Shown here piece by piece: positions 34,935 to 46,374 of a DNA stretch of 64,000 bases (positions within the stretch are counted from its first letter, which is position 1; every line of letters starts with the position of its first letter). A program made the translations under genes and the position numbers. Under the pieces are notes generated by a model that ran no database searches, had not been told where the DNA came from, and saw only the letters and a list, made by a program, of their open reading frames with translations. The stretch comes from Schistosoma mansoni (lineage: Eukaryota > Platyhelminthes > Trematoda > Strigeidida > Schistosomatidae). The stretch is from the NCBI RefSeq assembly GCF_000237925.1, contig NC_031495.1, forward strand, positions 10,455,852-10,519,851, given 5' to 3'.

Positions 34935-36540
34935 GATATCCTTTACACGCTCAACCTTGCTTTTTCTGTCCTCTATATTCACTTATATTACATTATTCTA
35001 TTAGTTTGTTTATGATCATTATAAGTATATCCTTCACTGCTTCTGAGTCGTGACCAGCCCCTTGGCGCCTTTGGGAATTCTGATCACTATTTCACTTTGT
35101 TTTAGCCAAATTTTGATTTCTGGCGGTTGCCGTATTTGATGACTTCTGTAATGCGTTCTAAACCTTGCTTAGTTAAATTATGATCTTGACAATGAGGTTG
35201 TCATGATGTTACGTTTGTGCTTTTGTTGACTGGTGTAGTCTGCTTCCACAATCAAATGCGATCCCATTGTATGCGTTTGCTAAGTTCTCGCATCAGTTCT
35301 TGTCGTTTTCTTACCATTTCCAAATTTGTGAACGCAAGCTGTTCTGAACGCCCTCTAGATTCCAAAGCGCCTCAAAGCTACGCGTAACCCCCTACACTAT
35401 GTTCTTGATTGATCCTGTTGGATTTATCTATCCCCGAGAGATATAAACCTTGTTATCTACCTGTTAGGAAAGTATTATATTCATTATCTTTGAATTTATG
35501 ACCGCGAGTAAATGAATTGATTAAGAACTGGATTAATGACAATGACCTAAAGTAATTCGTAACTAAATAGAATTTATATCGACATCAGCACCAGGATCAC
35601 GTATGGTGAAGTAAACTTGGAATGCAATGAACTAGCCTGATTAGTATCCTAACCCAAGAGGTTCATGGTGTCTCTTGGTTAGGGCGTCTCATTTTTATAC
35701 ACTAATATAATAATGAGATGTGACTAATAGATAGATAGAAAAGCAACAGATAATTAGAATATTTCAAGGGTTCACACACAATGCAATAAAATTAAATAGG
35801 CACACGTTAACTCATATGAGTGGTTTAATGCAATTGACAATCATATGCACAGTCAGATATCGGATTCAATAATGAGTATACAGTTACATGAATTTAACAC
35901 TTCGGTAATTAGCCTTGTTGTTTCGAGCAGTATATTAATTATGTTTCTCATGTCTCTTGTACAAATATTATCCCGTCACTAATTGCCCACTGTCGGAGCG
36001 ATTTGGTTCATTATAACCCTATACATCCTGGACGAATCATTGTTCGTCAGTCGCTACGATAACTTCTCTCTGATGGCCGATAATAGGTGTTGTTGTGCCT
36101 GGCAGCCGTACCTCATGGGTGAAATATTCGACTAACTAATACCATATACGTCCTATTTCTCTACATTTTTCGACGTCACTACACTCAAGGTATTCTCCAT
36201 TATTGTAGTTTTGGTATCATTGGATCAAAGTGAGTCACTTAGTCATTCTTCAGAACTGATAAACTGGGTTTATCAGAGTTTCATATTCTACAAAGGCACC
36301 AGTTAATGGATTCGAAATAAAATGTCCATTCATTTGAAGGACTAAACCTAATACTTTTATGCTTGTGTATTAGGTGTGAACCATTAGTTGACAATAAGGG
36401 GTTAGCTTAGCATAAGAAAAGGAATGTGCTAGTCATCAGTGTCAGAAATAGTGCTCCTTGAAAGTATGTAGAATTATGGTCTACTTCGTTATTACTACTG
36501 AGTTAATAATAGACCTAATCCAAAAGTTGTAGATTTGTCA
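34935..36540. other. No gene seen
   Basis: AT-rich stretch without supported coding or repeat structure. Confidence 0.4.
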
Positions 36541-36543
36541 CAA

Positions 36544-36785
36544 TGTGCGTATTGCCTCGATATAGCCTAAATTCACAAGCATTATAAGCAAAGATGGATA
36601 GTGACTAGCAGCGGAATTCAGGGCGCGCGTTTCATCCTACTTGGGATTCGTCAGCTGGATGTACCTGCATCTCAGAGTTGATGTTCAATCTGGGACTCGA
36701 ACCCAGTACCTTTCGCTTTAAACGCCATCGCGTTATCCACTCGGCCACCGAGTCTTGATAGCCACTTGCTTGTGCGATGGGGTGA
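36544..36785 (-). repeat. Sm-alpha-like SINE with hammerhead ribozyme (minus strand)
   Basis: Read on the minus strand: a head CACAAGCAAGTGGCTATCA, a tRNA-like A box (GTGGCCGAGTGGATAACGC) and B box (GGTTCGAGTCCCAG) of the class II (Ser/Leu-like) kind, then the hammerhead, then a tail shared with the 58-kb copy (GAATTTAGGCTATATCGAGG). It abuts the 3' end of a LINE on the same strand. Architecture matches the SMalpha SINE of schistosomes, transcribed by RNA polymerase III. Confidence 0.9.
36612..36671 (-). ncRNA. Hammerhead ribozyme, probably cleavage-dead
   Basis: The core is CUGACGA, stem II AUCC/GGAU with loop, then GAAAC. Relative to the 58-kb copy the first pair of stem II has changed from G-C to A-U on both sides, keeping the pairing. 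The cleavage triplet reads GCC instead of GUC; hammerheads need U at the middle position, so self-cleavage is expected to be lost. Confidence 0.8.
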
Positions 36786-37193
36786 TCTACATACTAATAG
36801 CAATACGACCTGAATGTCATACACAATTAGCACAACAAGATGAACACCAAATTCATAGGAGTAGTCAATTTAGTGGTGGTAATATATAAAAGATTGCATA
36901 TAAGGATATAATACAGGCGGAAAGAATTAGTTCGTAGAAGAAAAGGTATGAAGATTTTAGTCTCACAGTTTAAGAGAAGACAAAGTGTGTATACACTTAC
37001 ACCATTGTGATCGATTCTGAGCCATGTCACACAGAGTCTACAACCATTGGTTGCGATAGTCACGCGGACCTCAACCAAGTAATCTGCATCTACCAACCAT
37101 GGCTCATACTAGAGGTTAGTGGCTTCAAGCACTGATGCCATGTTTTGGTTTGGCCGCTACTAACTCTCTTCCAATCATCCCTATTACTAGTCA
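36786..37193 (-). mobile_element. 3' end of an RTE LINE, cut by the assembly gap
   Basis: Minus-strand sequence matches the last 400 bp of the 24.7-kb LINE family (GGCCAAACCAAAACATGGCA, CATGGCTCAGAATCGATCAC, CATCTTGTTGTGCTAA), with scattered differences and frame breaks. It runs into the N block at 37194. Confidence 0.9.
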
Positions 37194-37393
37194 NNNNNNN
37201 NNNNNNNNNNNNNNNNNNNNNNNNNNNNNNNNNNNNNNNNNNNNNNNNNNNNNNNNNNNNNNNNNNNNNNNNNNNNNNNNNNNNNNNNNNNNNNNNNNNN
37301 NNNNNNNNNNNNNNNNNNNNNNNNNNNNNNNNNNNNNNNNNNNNNNNNNNNNNNNNNNNNNNNNNNNNNNNNNNNNNNNNNNNNNNNNNNNNN
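37194..37393. other. Assembly gap (200 N)
   Basis: Exactly 200 N, a placeholder length. It falls inside a LINE/SINE cluster, where repeats likely stopped the assembly. Confidence 1.
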
Positions 37394-37567
37394 CCACAAC
37401 CATAGACCAAGTTAATAGCAAATTTAGGTCGACCGAGACCAACGCCGGCTCATTTGGGCAGGGCCGTTCTCCGAAATAGGGGACTAACCATCGAGCCGGA
37501 TGATACCCGCTTTTACGTAGCCGTTCTCACAAGCAAGTGGCTATCAGGACTCAGTGGCCGAGTGGAT
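37394..37567 (+). repeat. Unclassified repeat ending in a SINE head fragment
   Basis: A GC-richer stretch (CCGGCTCATTTGGGCAGGGC, GATACCCGCTTTTACGTAGC) is followed at 37529-37567 by CACAAGCAAGTGGCTATCAG and GTGGCCGAGTGGAT, which are the first 35 bases or so of the Sm-alpha-like SINE. The SINE stops within its A box. Confidence 0.65.
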
Positions 37568-38395
37568 CTTTGTTTATTAGTCCATCTTCTCTGATTTCAC
37601 TGTTCATACATTTTCATATCGATTGCGCTTCGTTCCTGTTCTTCACTTGTCGATCTTCTGTCAAAATACTTTCCATGCCTGACCGTCACTATAAATTACT
37701 TATGTGGATGTAAGTAACCCACACCACACTACAAGTATTTTGTGTTTTGAAACTTAAAAAATATTATCAATGCAGCGTCGGTGTTGATGTCGGTATTACC
37801 TTTGATTCAAATTTAAAAGTCCGTTAACGTTTATGTTGGCACGCTGTTCGTATGAGTTGATTTCCAGCTGCATCCGCACCAGTAGACCAACCGGAAAAAC
37901 AAAAGTATTACCGTGGAGAAGAATTCCAACTAGTATTCCAGTTCGTTTGTTAAGTTTAATGCGGTTTATTTAGTTGGGGGGAGACTTTCCCGACCTCATT
38001 ATTATTTGACCGTGATATAATTTAGTAACATTACTAATACATATGAATGGTTATCGAGAATTCTTTCAGTACTTGAAAAGTGATGAATATGTGAATTTTG
38101 GACAGATAGCTGACAGTGATTAGTTGAACATCAGTTTATTCGTATGAGACATGCTTTAGTCTCAAAGTTATTTATATTCATATTCACCGGCTGATGGTGC
38201 ATACAAGTTGGTTGCAAGTATCGAGTTCATCATAAGTTAGAAAACGACTTACAACAAATAAAGTGACTGAGAATTGTTGCAATCAAATAAGCTTATGTCC
38301 CATAAACATAGGTGGTGTAGTGTTGCGCAGTGAGTGATGCTCGTGTAATTATCAGGTAGAAGTCGTGGCCAACGAGGGAATACTCTGGATGTGTG
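37568..38395. other. No gene seen
   Basis: No supported coding or repeat structure. Confidence 0.4.
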
Positions 38396-38399
38396 AGAA

Positions 38400-39255
38400 A
38401 AACCGGGCATTTATGAGCACTTATACCGTACGAAAGCGTGGATTATTTTGGCTTTAAAAGAGTATTTCTTGGATTATTCCATGAAAAATATATCTGCATA
38501 TAAGCATATTAGAAGCAAACAGCACTTTGTTTTGATACGCCAAAAAACAGAATACCACCAAGTATTTGTGGGACGCAAAACTCCATATCAAAATAAAACA
38601 TGTACAGTGTACTGCATATAGTAGTCATTCAAGCATTCTTGAAGCATGACTCTTACAGAGCGCGTTGTTTTGTGCCACTGATTGGATACGAGAAAAGTTT
38701 CATCGTGGTCGTTAACTGCCTGGAATGAGTTTGCAGTCATGGAGATTGTGTCGTGTGATTGTTTAAGAGTAAACTGAAAATAATTGAGCTTTTCCTCTTG
38801 ATATGCATCTTTAAGGCAGTCTATATTGAAGTTATCTCTAGTTCTGTTCATATAGATGGTAGAGTATATAGGTTTGTGACGGAATTCGAAAGGTTCCTAG
38901 TATGCAGTTTCGAGATGTCGGCGTGTAAAATCGTAACTGTCTATGAAAATGGCTTGAATCTTAGTCAGTGTTGGTCTAAATTCGACGGCGATGTTTCTAG
39001 TCTGCCGGAGATTCGTTTGACTGCTTAAACTGATGATTTGCATGCATGATTGTGTCACTAAACTTCCAATTAGACTGACAAGGTTTTAAAACGTGCAGTG
39101 AGTGAGCAACCTATGTGGAAACATACTGTAATCAAATGTAGTGGGTGAAGATAAGGAGAGAACAACACTATTTAGTGATAATTGCAAGTCAATTTGCTGA
39201 CCAATTTTGTGAAAAGTTTCATCAACTTGATCAACCTTATTACGCGATTGTCAAG
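38400..39255 (-). repeat. Segment B, inverted partner of 5940-6800
   Basis: Reverse complement of the left copy with scattered differences. The plus strand carries an 89-codon frame (38759-39028) whose last 60 or so residues before the end are unchanged from the left copy while the first 20 differ at six places. The minus strand carries an 87-codon frame (38851-38588) with QSHDTIS and VSNQWHKTTRS. Neither is recognised. Here the segment lies about 665 bp beyond a gypsy-lineage LTR rather than between two LTRs. Confidence 0.8.
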
Positions 39256-39919
39256 TCATGACAATGCTTTATGACGATATCCTGGAAACATTATTTTTAA
39301 CTAGTTATAGTGTTAAATTACGAATAACCCGTGAAAAATGGTATTGTTGTTTGTGGTGCTTCCGAAATAGTACACGTTTGTAGCGTTAACGAATCTGAGC
39401 TGCCTGATCATACTATAAATTGCAATTAAAAATATTCGTCTACATAGTATTAGTTTTATTAGTAGGCTCTAGAGTTTCGACTCTAAATTTTTGTTTGGCC
39501 AACAACTACCTGATAGTTTATTTGTTATATTGGTGCAGTATGATAGTACCTAAATTCAGTGACTTTATTACCTAAACTTTGTTCGTCTTTTTAGGCAATT
39601 AGTACCATAGACCAATTCATGAACCCAAATACGTATAGCACTAACAACTGTGATGGGTTTAGTGACAAATGTTAAGGGCGATCTAACTAGTTAATAAATT
39701 CAAATGATATAATGCAACGCATGTACAGGCCAGGTTAACCTACAGGTTGGTGAAGAATATGACAACATAAAAATAATAAACTTGTTCAGAAAAATAATTT
39801 CAAACTTAAGACTACTTATGGAACTTCAGTTAGGAATCTGACGAGTTATAAACTATCCATAAGAAGTTACTGTAGTTAGCTTAGTGACATTTACAAATAT
39901 GTAGCAAAGGCATTTGGGA

Positions 39920-40237
39920 TGAAGATGCCACAGGTATGTAGTTTGAAAACACTTTACCAGTAACAGCTTCTATAATTGAATCACGCAGACCCAGTGAAAT
40001 CAAAAGTCAGAAGCGAGGAGGCTGGATGATATATTTGATAGATTAACAATATACCGAGGAATGACTGATCTAATCGTGCTAATGATTGCACGAGAATATG
40101 AGCACGGTGTTCCCACTCATGATCTGGTGAGGATGCATGACGGAGTGCCTTCAGCCAGGTGAGTCCAATAAAACTGATGTGGTCAACATCCAATGTCGAA
40201 CACTCACAGAGCTGTTGATTTTGGGGATTTATTTACA
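39920..40237 (-). repeat. 3' LTR of the minus-strand gypsy fossil
   Basis: Starts (minus strand) TGTAAATAAATCC after a purine-rich tract and ends CATCTTCA. Clearly related to the LTRs at 5559 and 45286 but with many substitutions. Confidence 0.85.
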
Positions 40238-43200
40238 TCTACTGATCATTCCTCTCCTAGTGAAGTATCGATGACCCTACGACGTGGCCAGCCATGTGTT
40301 TAAACCCAACGAGTTTGTCGCTGGTAAGTACTCTTCTGATATCTTGTTATGTTTAGCAGCGTCTGGTCGTCCTTCCTTACTATAAGGGGCCATGAATTAC
40401 AATATAGTAATAAGGAAACCGGTACTACGAAAATTTCGATTCATTGTAGACATTGTCGTCTTTTCTTATCTTTTCCAGCCGTGCTGAAAAAGAAAATGTA
40501 GATATGTGGGCGTATGTAGAAATACACTCGTACGTACGTAAAGACACAAAAAGAGGAAAATAAACTCATGCGCATGCGATAGCATAAAGCTATTTATTAC
40601 AGACTAGTTTCTTGTTTTGTTTTATATTTGGAAAAACAATTTTTAATATGCATCTATTAACGTGCATATTAGCAAAAACGTCTGCCGTTTTATTGAATGT
40701 TAAATGAATATTAAATATTCATTATGTAATCAAAGTATTAGTGTGATTGTTGGCTATCAGATGAGTTTTCGTAAATGTAGGACTCTTCTCTTTCGATTAT
40801 ACCGAATAAAGATCAATGTGAATAGGGTTTCCTTCTAAATACGCTGCCTTGATGCGATCGATGCTGATGCTATCGTTAGTTTTATTCCTATCGACTATAC
40901 AGTAATTAGGTTAGCGCTGATAAGGATGATTTAGCTGTTGGTGAAATCGTTCTACCAACCCATTTGCTTGTGGGTGTTAAGCGGTCGTTCAGAAGCGAGT
41001 GATTCCTAATAGTGTGGTCAGACAACAGATTCGTACTAGTCTTCATGGTCTGTAGTGATAGCTGAAGGGCATTCGAAATTTACTGCTCATTGTTCGACGA
41101 AGGCGCGGACCACTGTTTCAGCAGTAGTGCCCTTAATGAGTAATGCTTCTGGCCATCGAGTGAAACGGTCTATGCAAGTTAAGAGATAAAAGTATCCATT
41201 TGAATTTGGTAAAGGTCCTATCGAATCCGGATGAACGTGGTCGAAAGGAGCATCGGGAATATGGAAAGAGCCTAAGGGACATTTGTTGTGCCCAATCACC
41301 TCAGACTTATGGCAGTTTACACGGTAGCGTGCACACTCCCTAACGTCTTTATTCATACCAGCCCAGGAAAATCGTTCTGCTATAAGCTTGATGGATGCAC
41401 GCACACCTGGATAAAAACGTTTGTGCAATGTATTGAAGACGTTGTGTCGATAATGTTTTGGCACGTTTGGGCGATCCCTACCCGTAGATTTGCCGCATAA
41501 TAACGTTTCTTTACCCGTCCAGATGCAGATACTCTGTTCAGGCTTTCTATCAAGCAGTCGTCAGCATACGCATGTACGAAGTTAAATACCTAGAAAAACG
41601 TCATCGATGAAAACTCGTAGAGACCGAATCGGATGTTGATAGCGGTCTCAAGAATGTCGTCAGCAGCCTTGAGAATTTGGTTATGAGCTTTAAACAAGTC
41701 GGTTTTCGAAAAGACTGTTGTACCTTTCAAGTACGTGTCAAGTCGTGAATGTGAGGCAACGGGTGACGACCAGGAACGGTTTTCGCTGGTTTTCACCAGT
41801 TGCACGCTAATCGTTGCTTTCCGTCTTCGGGACAATATGCAGGAGAGATGTCCGTGGGCAGTGTTGATGGCCGAATGATCCCTAACTCCATCATGTGATC
41901 GAACTCATTTTTGGCCAACCTCAGCTTTCGAGGGCTACTCGGAGCGCTTTCGAGGAAACCGGTGGGTTGTTGTCGTGATGTGGTGTGTAACATAGCTGTT
42001 TACACATGCCGATTCCGGTTACGTTCGGTATACCTCAGAGTAATTATCGAGTATTTGTTGATAGAATATATATATCGTGTGCCTAACTGTAACTGGAGAT
42101 AATCTGTAACCCGAAAAAAAAGTTACGCAAACAAATAAATTAGTGTTTCCGTCATATTGTAATTGGTTATGAAATAACATTGATTCAATAATAATTTTCT
42201 GAGTTCATTGCCCATTCAACACTTTGTTTATTATGTCGGTAGATTGTATCTTTCGCTATGTAGTAAGATACGCTCATGGCCATAGCTATGATTATTTGTT
42301 TAACATTAGTTACTTATTCTTTATAGACTCAAGGTCATTTCAGCTAGAAAGGACTATTTCAATGAAGAAAGCAATTCTATTTTCCAAAAAGGGATAAAAA
42401 AGATAATCTGTCATAATTACTGTTATTCTTATCATCGTCAAGATAATAAAAAGAAAGGTGATGAACAGGTTGGTGACTTAATAAATCTTATTTTTAGACC
42501 TTATCATTACTCAGTGAAACTTCGAAAAAATTAAGTATACTTTACCTACATATTCTCAGTATATATATATATAGGTCATAGTCTCGTTTAAAACATTCAT
42601 ATCACACCTCTAAAACACACATTTTGTTGACAAAAGTACCGAAATAAGGATCAGACTGAAAAATCACGTATATCTTTCAGATTCTGTAAAAAATATTTAT
42701 CTAAATGTGAGTAAGAGACAACCTAATCAAAGTGAGCTACTGTATTACGGATGTTTTACGTAGATCAATTTAATTTGTAAATGGTACTTATCACTCTATT
42801 ATCTCAGTTTGAGCGTCTTTGATAACTAGAAAGATCTTGATGGCTATTTCTCCCTATAAACAGACTGTTTATGAGTGCACATCTACAACTCTTCCAGAGA
42901 TCAAACGCTGGACCTTTAGATCTTACTGTGAACGTTAACCCATAAAAACATCCACAACAACTATTTTCGCAAGAATGAAAAACTCTTCTTCACAGACGTT
43001 CAGACTGTTAATTCATCAAATATGAATGGAGTGAAATACAATCAATATCTAATTTAGGTGATGGTGATCCAACCATGATTATGTTTTGTCTATTTAAGAA
43101 AATATAAGTCTTAACTTTGTTTATCTATAATTAAGGTCTGATGGTTGGTGAAATATGACAAAAACGAGCATTGGTTAAAGATTTTCTTAATATCTACTCA

Positions 43201-43627
43201 CTTTCTGTAGTAATTACACATCTGGACTAATCATTACCGAGTAGTAGATGATGCTAATAGCCAGCAATTCACCGCTATAAGCGATTTTACTTTACAAGTG
43301 TTTGTTTGGAACCAGAATAATTAAATATCAGCATTTTTAATTTTATGGTCTTTTGGCACAAGTCTATTTTTCTATGAAAGCAGAATTCACCACGTGATTA
43401 CAACAAACAAAATGGTTTTACCGATCAAAGCTTTGAAATGAATATCTTCATCAACTCAGCAACTGTTATAGTACAAAGGATCCTTTAATCCCTTAGCTTG
43501 ATGGCTAACAAACAGTTGAGAAATGAATAAAGTTAATTCAGTTAACAACAAAGCTTATTTAATCACCAAAAATTAAATGTAATCATTACAAGAGAAGGAT
43601 TTATTATATTACAAAATGATCATTTAC

Positions 43628-43836
43628 CGAAACCTTGAATGAATTCATCCAAAGTCAACTGTCCATTTTTGTTTTTATCTAATAGATTGAATACAAAACC
43701 TAATTGCGACATCGTCAATGGTAAACGACCACTAAGACGATCTAATGCTTGACGTGTTAAATAGCCACAATCATATGTATCACAATGCATAAACAATTGA
43801 CGGGCATGTTCAATTATATCTGAACTACAGTCATCC
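43628..43836 (-). CDS. EF-hand pair exon, CRACR2A/EFCAB4-like
   Basis: A 209-nt candidate exon between an acceptor (AATAAG) and a donor (GGTAAAT). It encodes a degenerate first EF-hand (ARQLFMHCDTYDCGYLTRQA), a linker LPLTMSQLGFVFNLL and a canonical calcium loop DKNKNGQLTLDE followed by FIQGFG. The pattern CD...GY(I/L)T...LPLT..QL..VF..LD...G.LT..EF..G(F/L)G resembles the EF-hand pair of CRACR2A/EFCAB4 and related Rab/EF-hand proteins. No neighbouring exon of that family is visible. It sits in the non-element DNA between two gypsy fossil halves on the same strand. Confidence 0.7.
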
Positions 43837-45234
43837 CTTATTGTGTTGAAGTTTAAACACAATAATAATTGTATGGTTAGGGATTAGAAAATTTAAAGTA
43901 GTAACTGGAGTAACACTGTTGTCTGAAGTATATTTTACAAATTGAGTGTTACACAGTTTGGTTATGTAATGAACATTTATTCTCTAACTAAAATACTTTG
44001 CATGGTAATGTTATAACTCAAAATAGTTTAAAGGAAAAACGTAAACATACATACAAAGCCATATATAAGTAAATACGTATTACATGCACACATAAACACA
44101 CATTTAACACGTACGTTCGCACATAGATATATGTACGTGCTTAATACATATGAATAACTGGTAGTTTCAATTCATTTTTTCAACTTATTGGGCAATTTTC
44201 AAAAGAAAATTCTTAACAAAAATAGATTAAGAATTTTTGTAGTTTATAATTCTTCTAAATGGTCTGCTTCTGGACAGTATGGGTAAATAAGTATTATGAA
44301 AGGATTGCCACCTGTAAATTTAAAGCTGATTTGTGAGGCCGGTCGTTATAATCTGCTGGAAGAACACTCACTTCTGCGCCAGTGTCGACGAGATACAGAA
44401 CCTTCGTATCCACATATGTGACGCATAACAGACGACTGTATTCACCGGCTACGGTCGCTGTTGATACGTGACCGCTCGGAAGTTTCCTGAAACGTTTTCG
44501 GTGTCGATCGGTTTTGAGTCCGGAAAATTGCAGGGTTTTCTGGAATTTATAGATTTTCAGTACTGACTGTGACTCCAGCACCTGACGGGGTTATCTGTCT
44601 GTCGTGGTCCAGAGACAGATCGTTTTCGTGAAGAACTCCTTCGAGTGGTTTGTGACCGCCTACGGTCATTACAAAATCGAAGGTGACTTGCCAAAGTATG
44701 ACACAGTTCCGTAATGTAATTCTGTGTCACTTGAGGCTTTTCTTTGACTGAAAAACCTCGACGTTAGGGGGTTTGGTGATCTCTGAAATGCGATCTGCAA
44801 ATGCAGTCAGCTCGTCTACGTCGTTCTTCTGAAACGAGACTAACACGGCGTGCACCTGTTGAGGAAGTTTGGATAAGAAACGTTGTTTAAACAGGCCACC
44901 ATTGAAAGTTCTTCGACCAATCACCTCTCTCATTCTCAGCAGCATGTCTCCTTGAATTCGCGCGACAGTGCCTTTACTATTGCGAGGAATCGTGCACATA
45001 TGTCGTTCACACCGTGCTCGTAGAAGTTGGATTCTGCGTAGCAGAACAAGGCTTCAATGTTGTCTGGTCAGATTGGTACTAGTTGAAACGAAGGTGGAGT
45101 CATAGTCTTTAACTTAAATACCTTAGGTGTCTGTTCCGTCATGGTGAAATATGAAGCACAAGAATGGACGAGGAAAAAGGTATATATATCCAGAAACACG
45201 ATGAAAGATCATGATATATAAATTCCATAAAGGA

Positions 45235-45799
45235 ACAGACTAACAGTTTTCAAGTTGGTGTACCGGTTCACGTCGGTCTCACCAATGAAGATGCTACAAG
45301 TATTTGGAGTTTGACAGCGCTTTAACCAGTAATACGTTCTGCTATGAATCGTACCCACCTAGTGAAATCGAAATTCAGAAGCGAGGAGGCTAGAAGATAC
45401 AGTTGATAGGCTATCAGTATATCGAGAATCGACTGAACTAAACTGACTAGTGATTGCTGGGGAAGTTAAGCGCGGTGTTCCCACTCATGATCTGGTGAGG
45501 ATGCATGACCGAGCGCCTTTAGCTAGATGAGTCCAATAAAACTGATGTGGTCAGCATCCAATGTCGAACACTTACAGAGCTATTGATTTGGGGATTTATT
45601 TGCCGTTACAGGTAGTTCATAGAAAACAACAATCACTAACCTGTACAAAAATGAGCAGCCAAACGTCCGGACTGCCTTCCACTTGATTGTGATTTACAGA
45701 ACACTGACGAATAAACCAAAAACTTCCACAACAAAGCGAAAATCCTTCTCACACAGTTTGGAAGTAGGTATGTTACGGAAAATCCGTGTTGCATGAGAT
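45235..45799 (-). repeat. Right arm of inverted duplication (empty gypsy site)
   Basis: Reverse complement of 151-182 joined to 5402-5934. At about 45767-45770 the sequence runs straight through (reverse complement AACATACCTACTTCC) where the left copy carries the 5.2-kb gypsy element and its second atac. It contains the LTR 45286-45610, which seems the same base for base as 5559-5883. Confidence 0.88.
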
Positions 45800-45805
45800 A
45801 TATAC

Positions 45806-46085
45806 GGCTAACGTAAGAGGAGGCATATACATGTTGAGTATAAAAACAGTAAACCATCCAGCAAAATATTCAAACTCGCGTGGATTATTTTCAGTGATAG
45901 AGATTATTCTGTAGATTTGACACAAATAAGACCAGCTGTGATAAGTAGTAATGATCCCAAAGCAACCAGATTGAACTTGCAGCATTCCAACCAGTTCCTG
46001 GGTGATGCTATTGACTTTGTCACTTGGTTGATTTGGTAAAAATCCCGGAGTCTGGTTAAATACTTGGCTTTCAACGTATAAAAGT
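45806..46085 (-). CDS. Candidate exon with membrane segments, unknown family
   Basis: 93 codons follow a good acceptor (TTAATTTCATTTCAG). The frame reads LLYVESQVFNQTPGFLPNQP..., then SGCFGIITTYHSWSYLCQIY and a strongly hydrophobic EYFAGWFTVFILNMYMPPLT. The likely donor is GTATAT after LTLA at 45806; otherwise the frame runs on for eight codons into the duplicated segment and stops. I do not recognise the family. One N-glycosylation motif (NQT). Confidence 0.5.
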
Positions 46086-46374
46086 CTGAAATGAAATTAA
46101 GATTGCAGAAACTTTATGGCTTAAACTCACCGCAAGTTTCTGGAGTATTGTCTTCATTGTTTGGTAATGGAACTCGAAAATCGGAAATTAGGCAGGCAGT
46201 AGTTGGAAGAAAAGATATTATTTGATGGTCCATAGTTTAAAATGGAATGAAACGTTAAGTGAAGGAACAGTATGAAGAAATAGATCCAGATAATCATCCA
46301 GTCCTTGCTCACGTTTCTAGTCAGTGTCTATTCACGCCTTTTAAAGGCCATATTTACTAGAGTTTGACAATTTA

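Larger units (their letters stand above)
39920..45610 (-). mobile_element. Old minus-strand Ty3/gypsy fossil, split around host sequence
   Basis: LTRs lie at 45286-45610 (5') and 39920-40237 (3'); they differ at many sites. Between them, in minus-strand order: primer-binding site next to 45285, gag-like part about 44.73-45.0 kb, protease start with DTGAEVSVLP about 44.38 kb, then non-element DNA from about 42.15 to 44.29 kb, then RT start ([20 protein letters not shown], 41.9 kb), integrase pieces (41.46-41.09 kb), 3' region and purine tract near 40.25 kb. It is broken in many places and much older than the 183-5397 copy. Whether the halves were one insertion is open. Confidence 0.75.

Noticed and set aside
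36700-36768. tRNA gene on the minus strand (A and B boxes, class II look)
   Set aside because: There is no full cloverleaf and the same sequence recurs at 58.2 kb followed by a hammerhead; it is the tRNA-derived head of a SINE.
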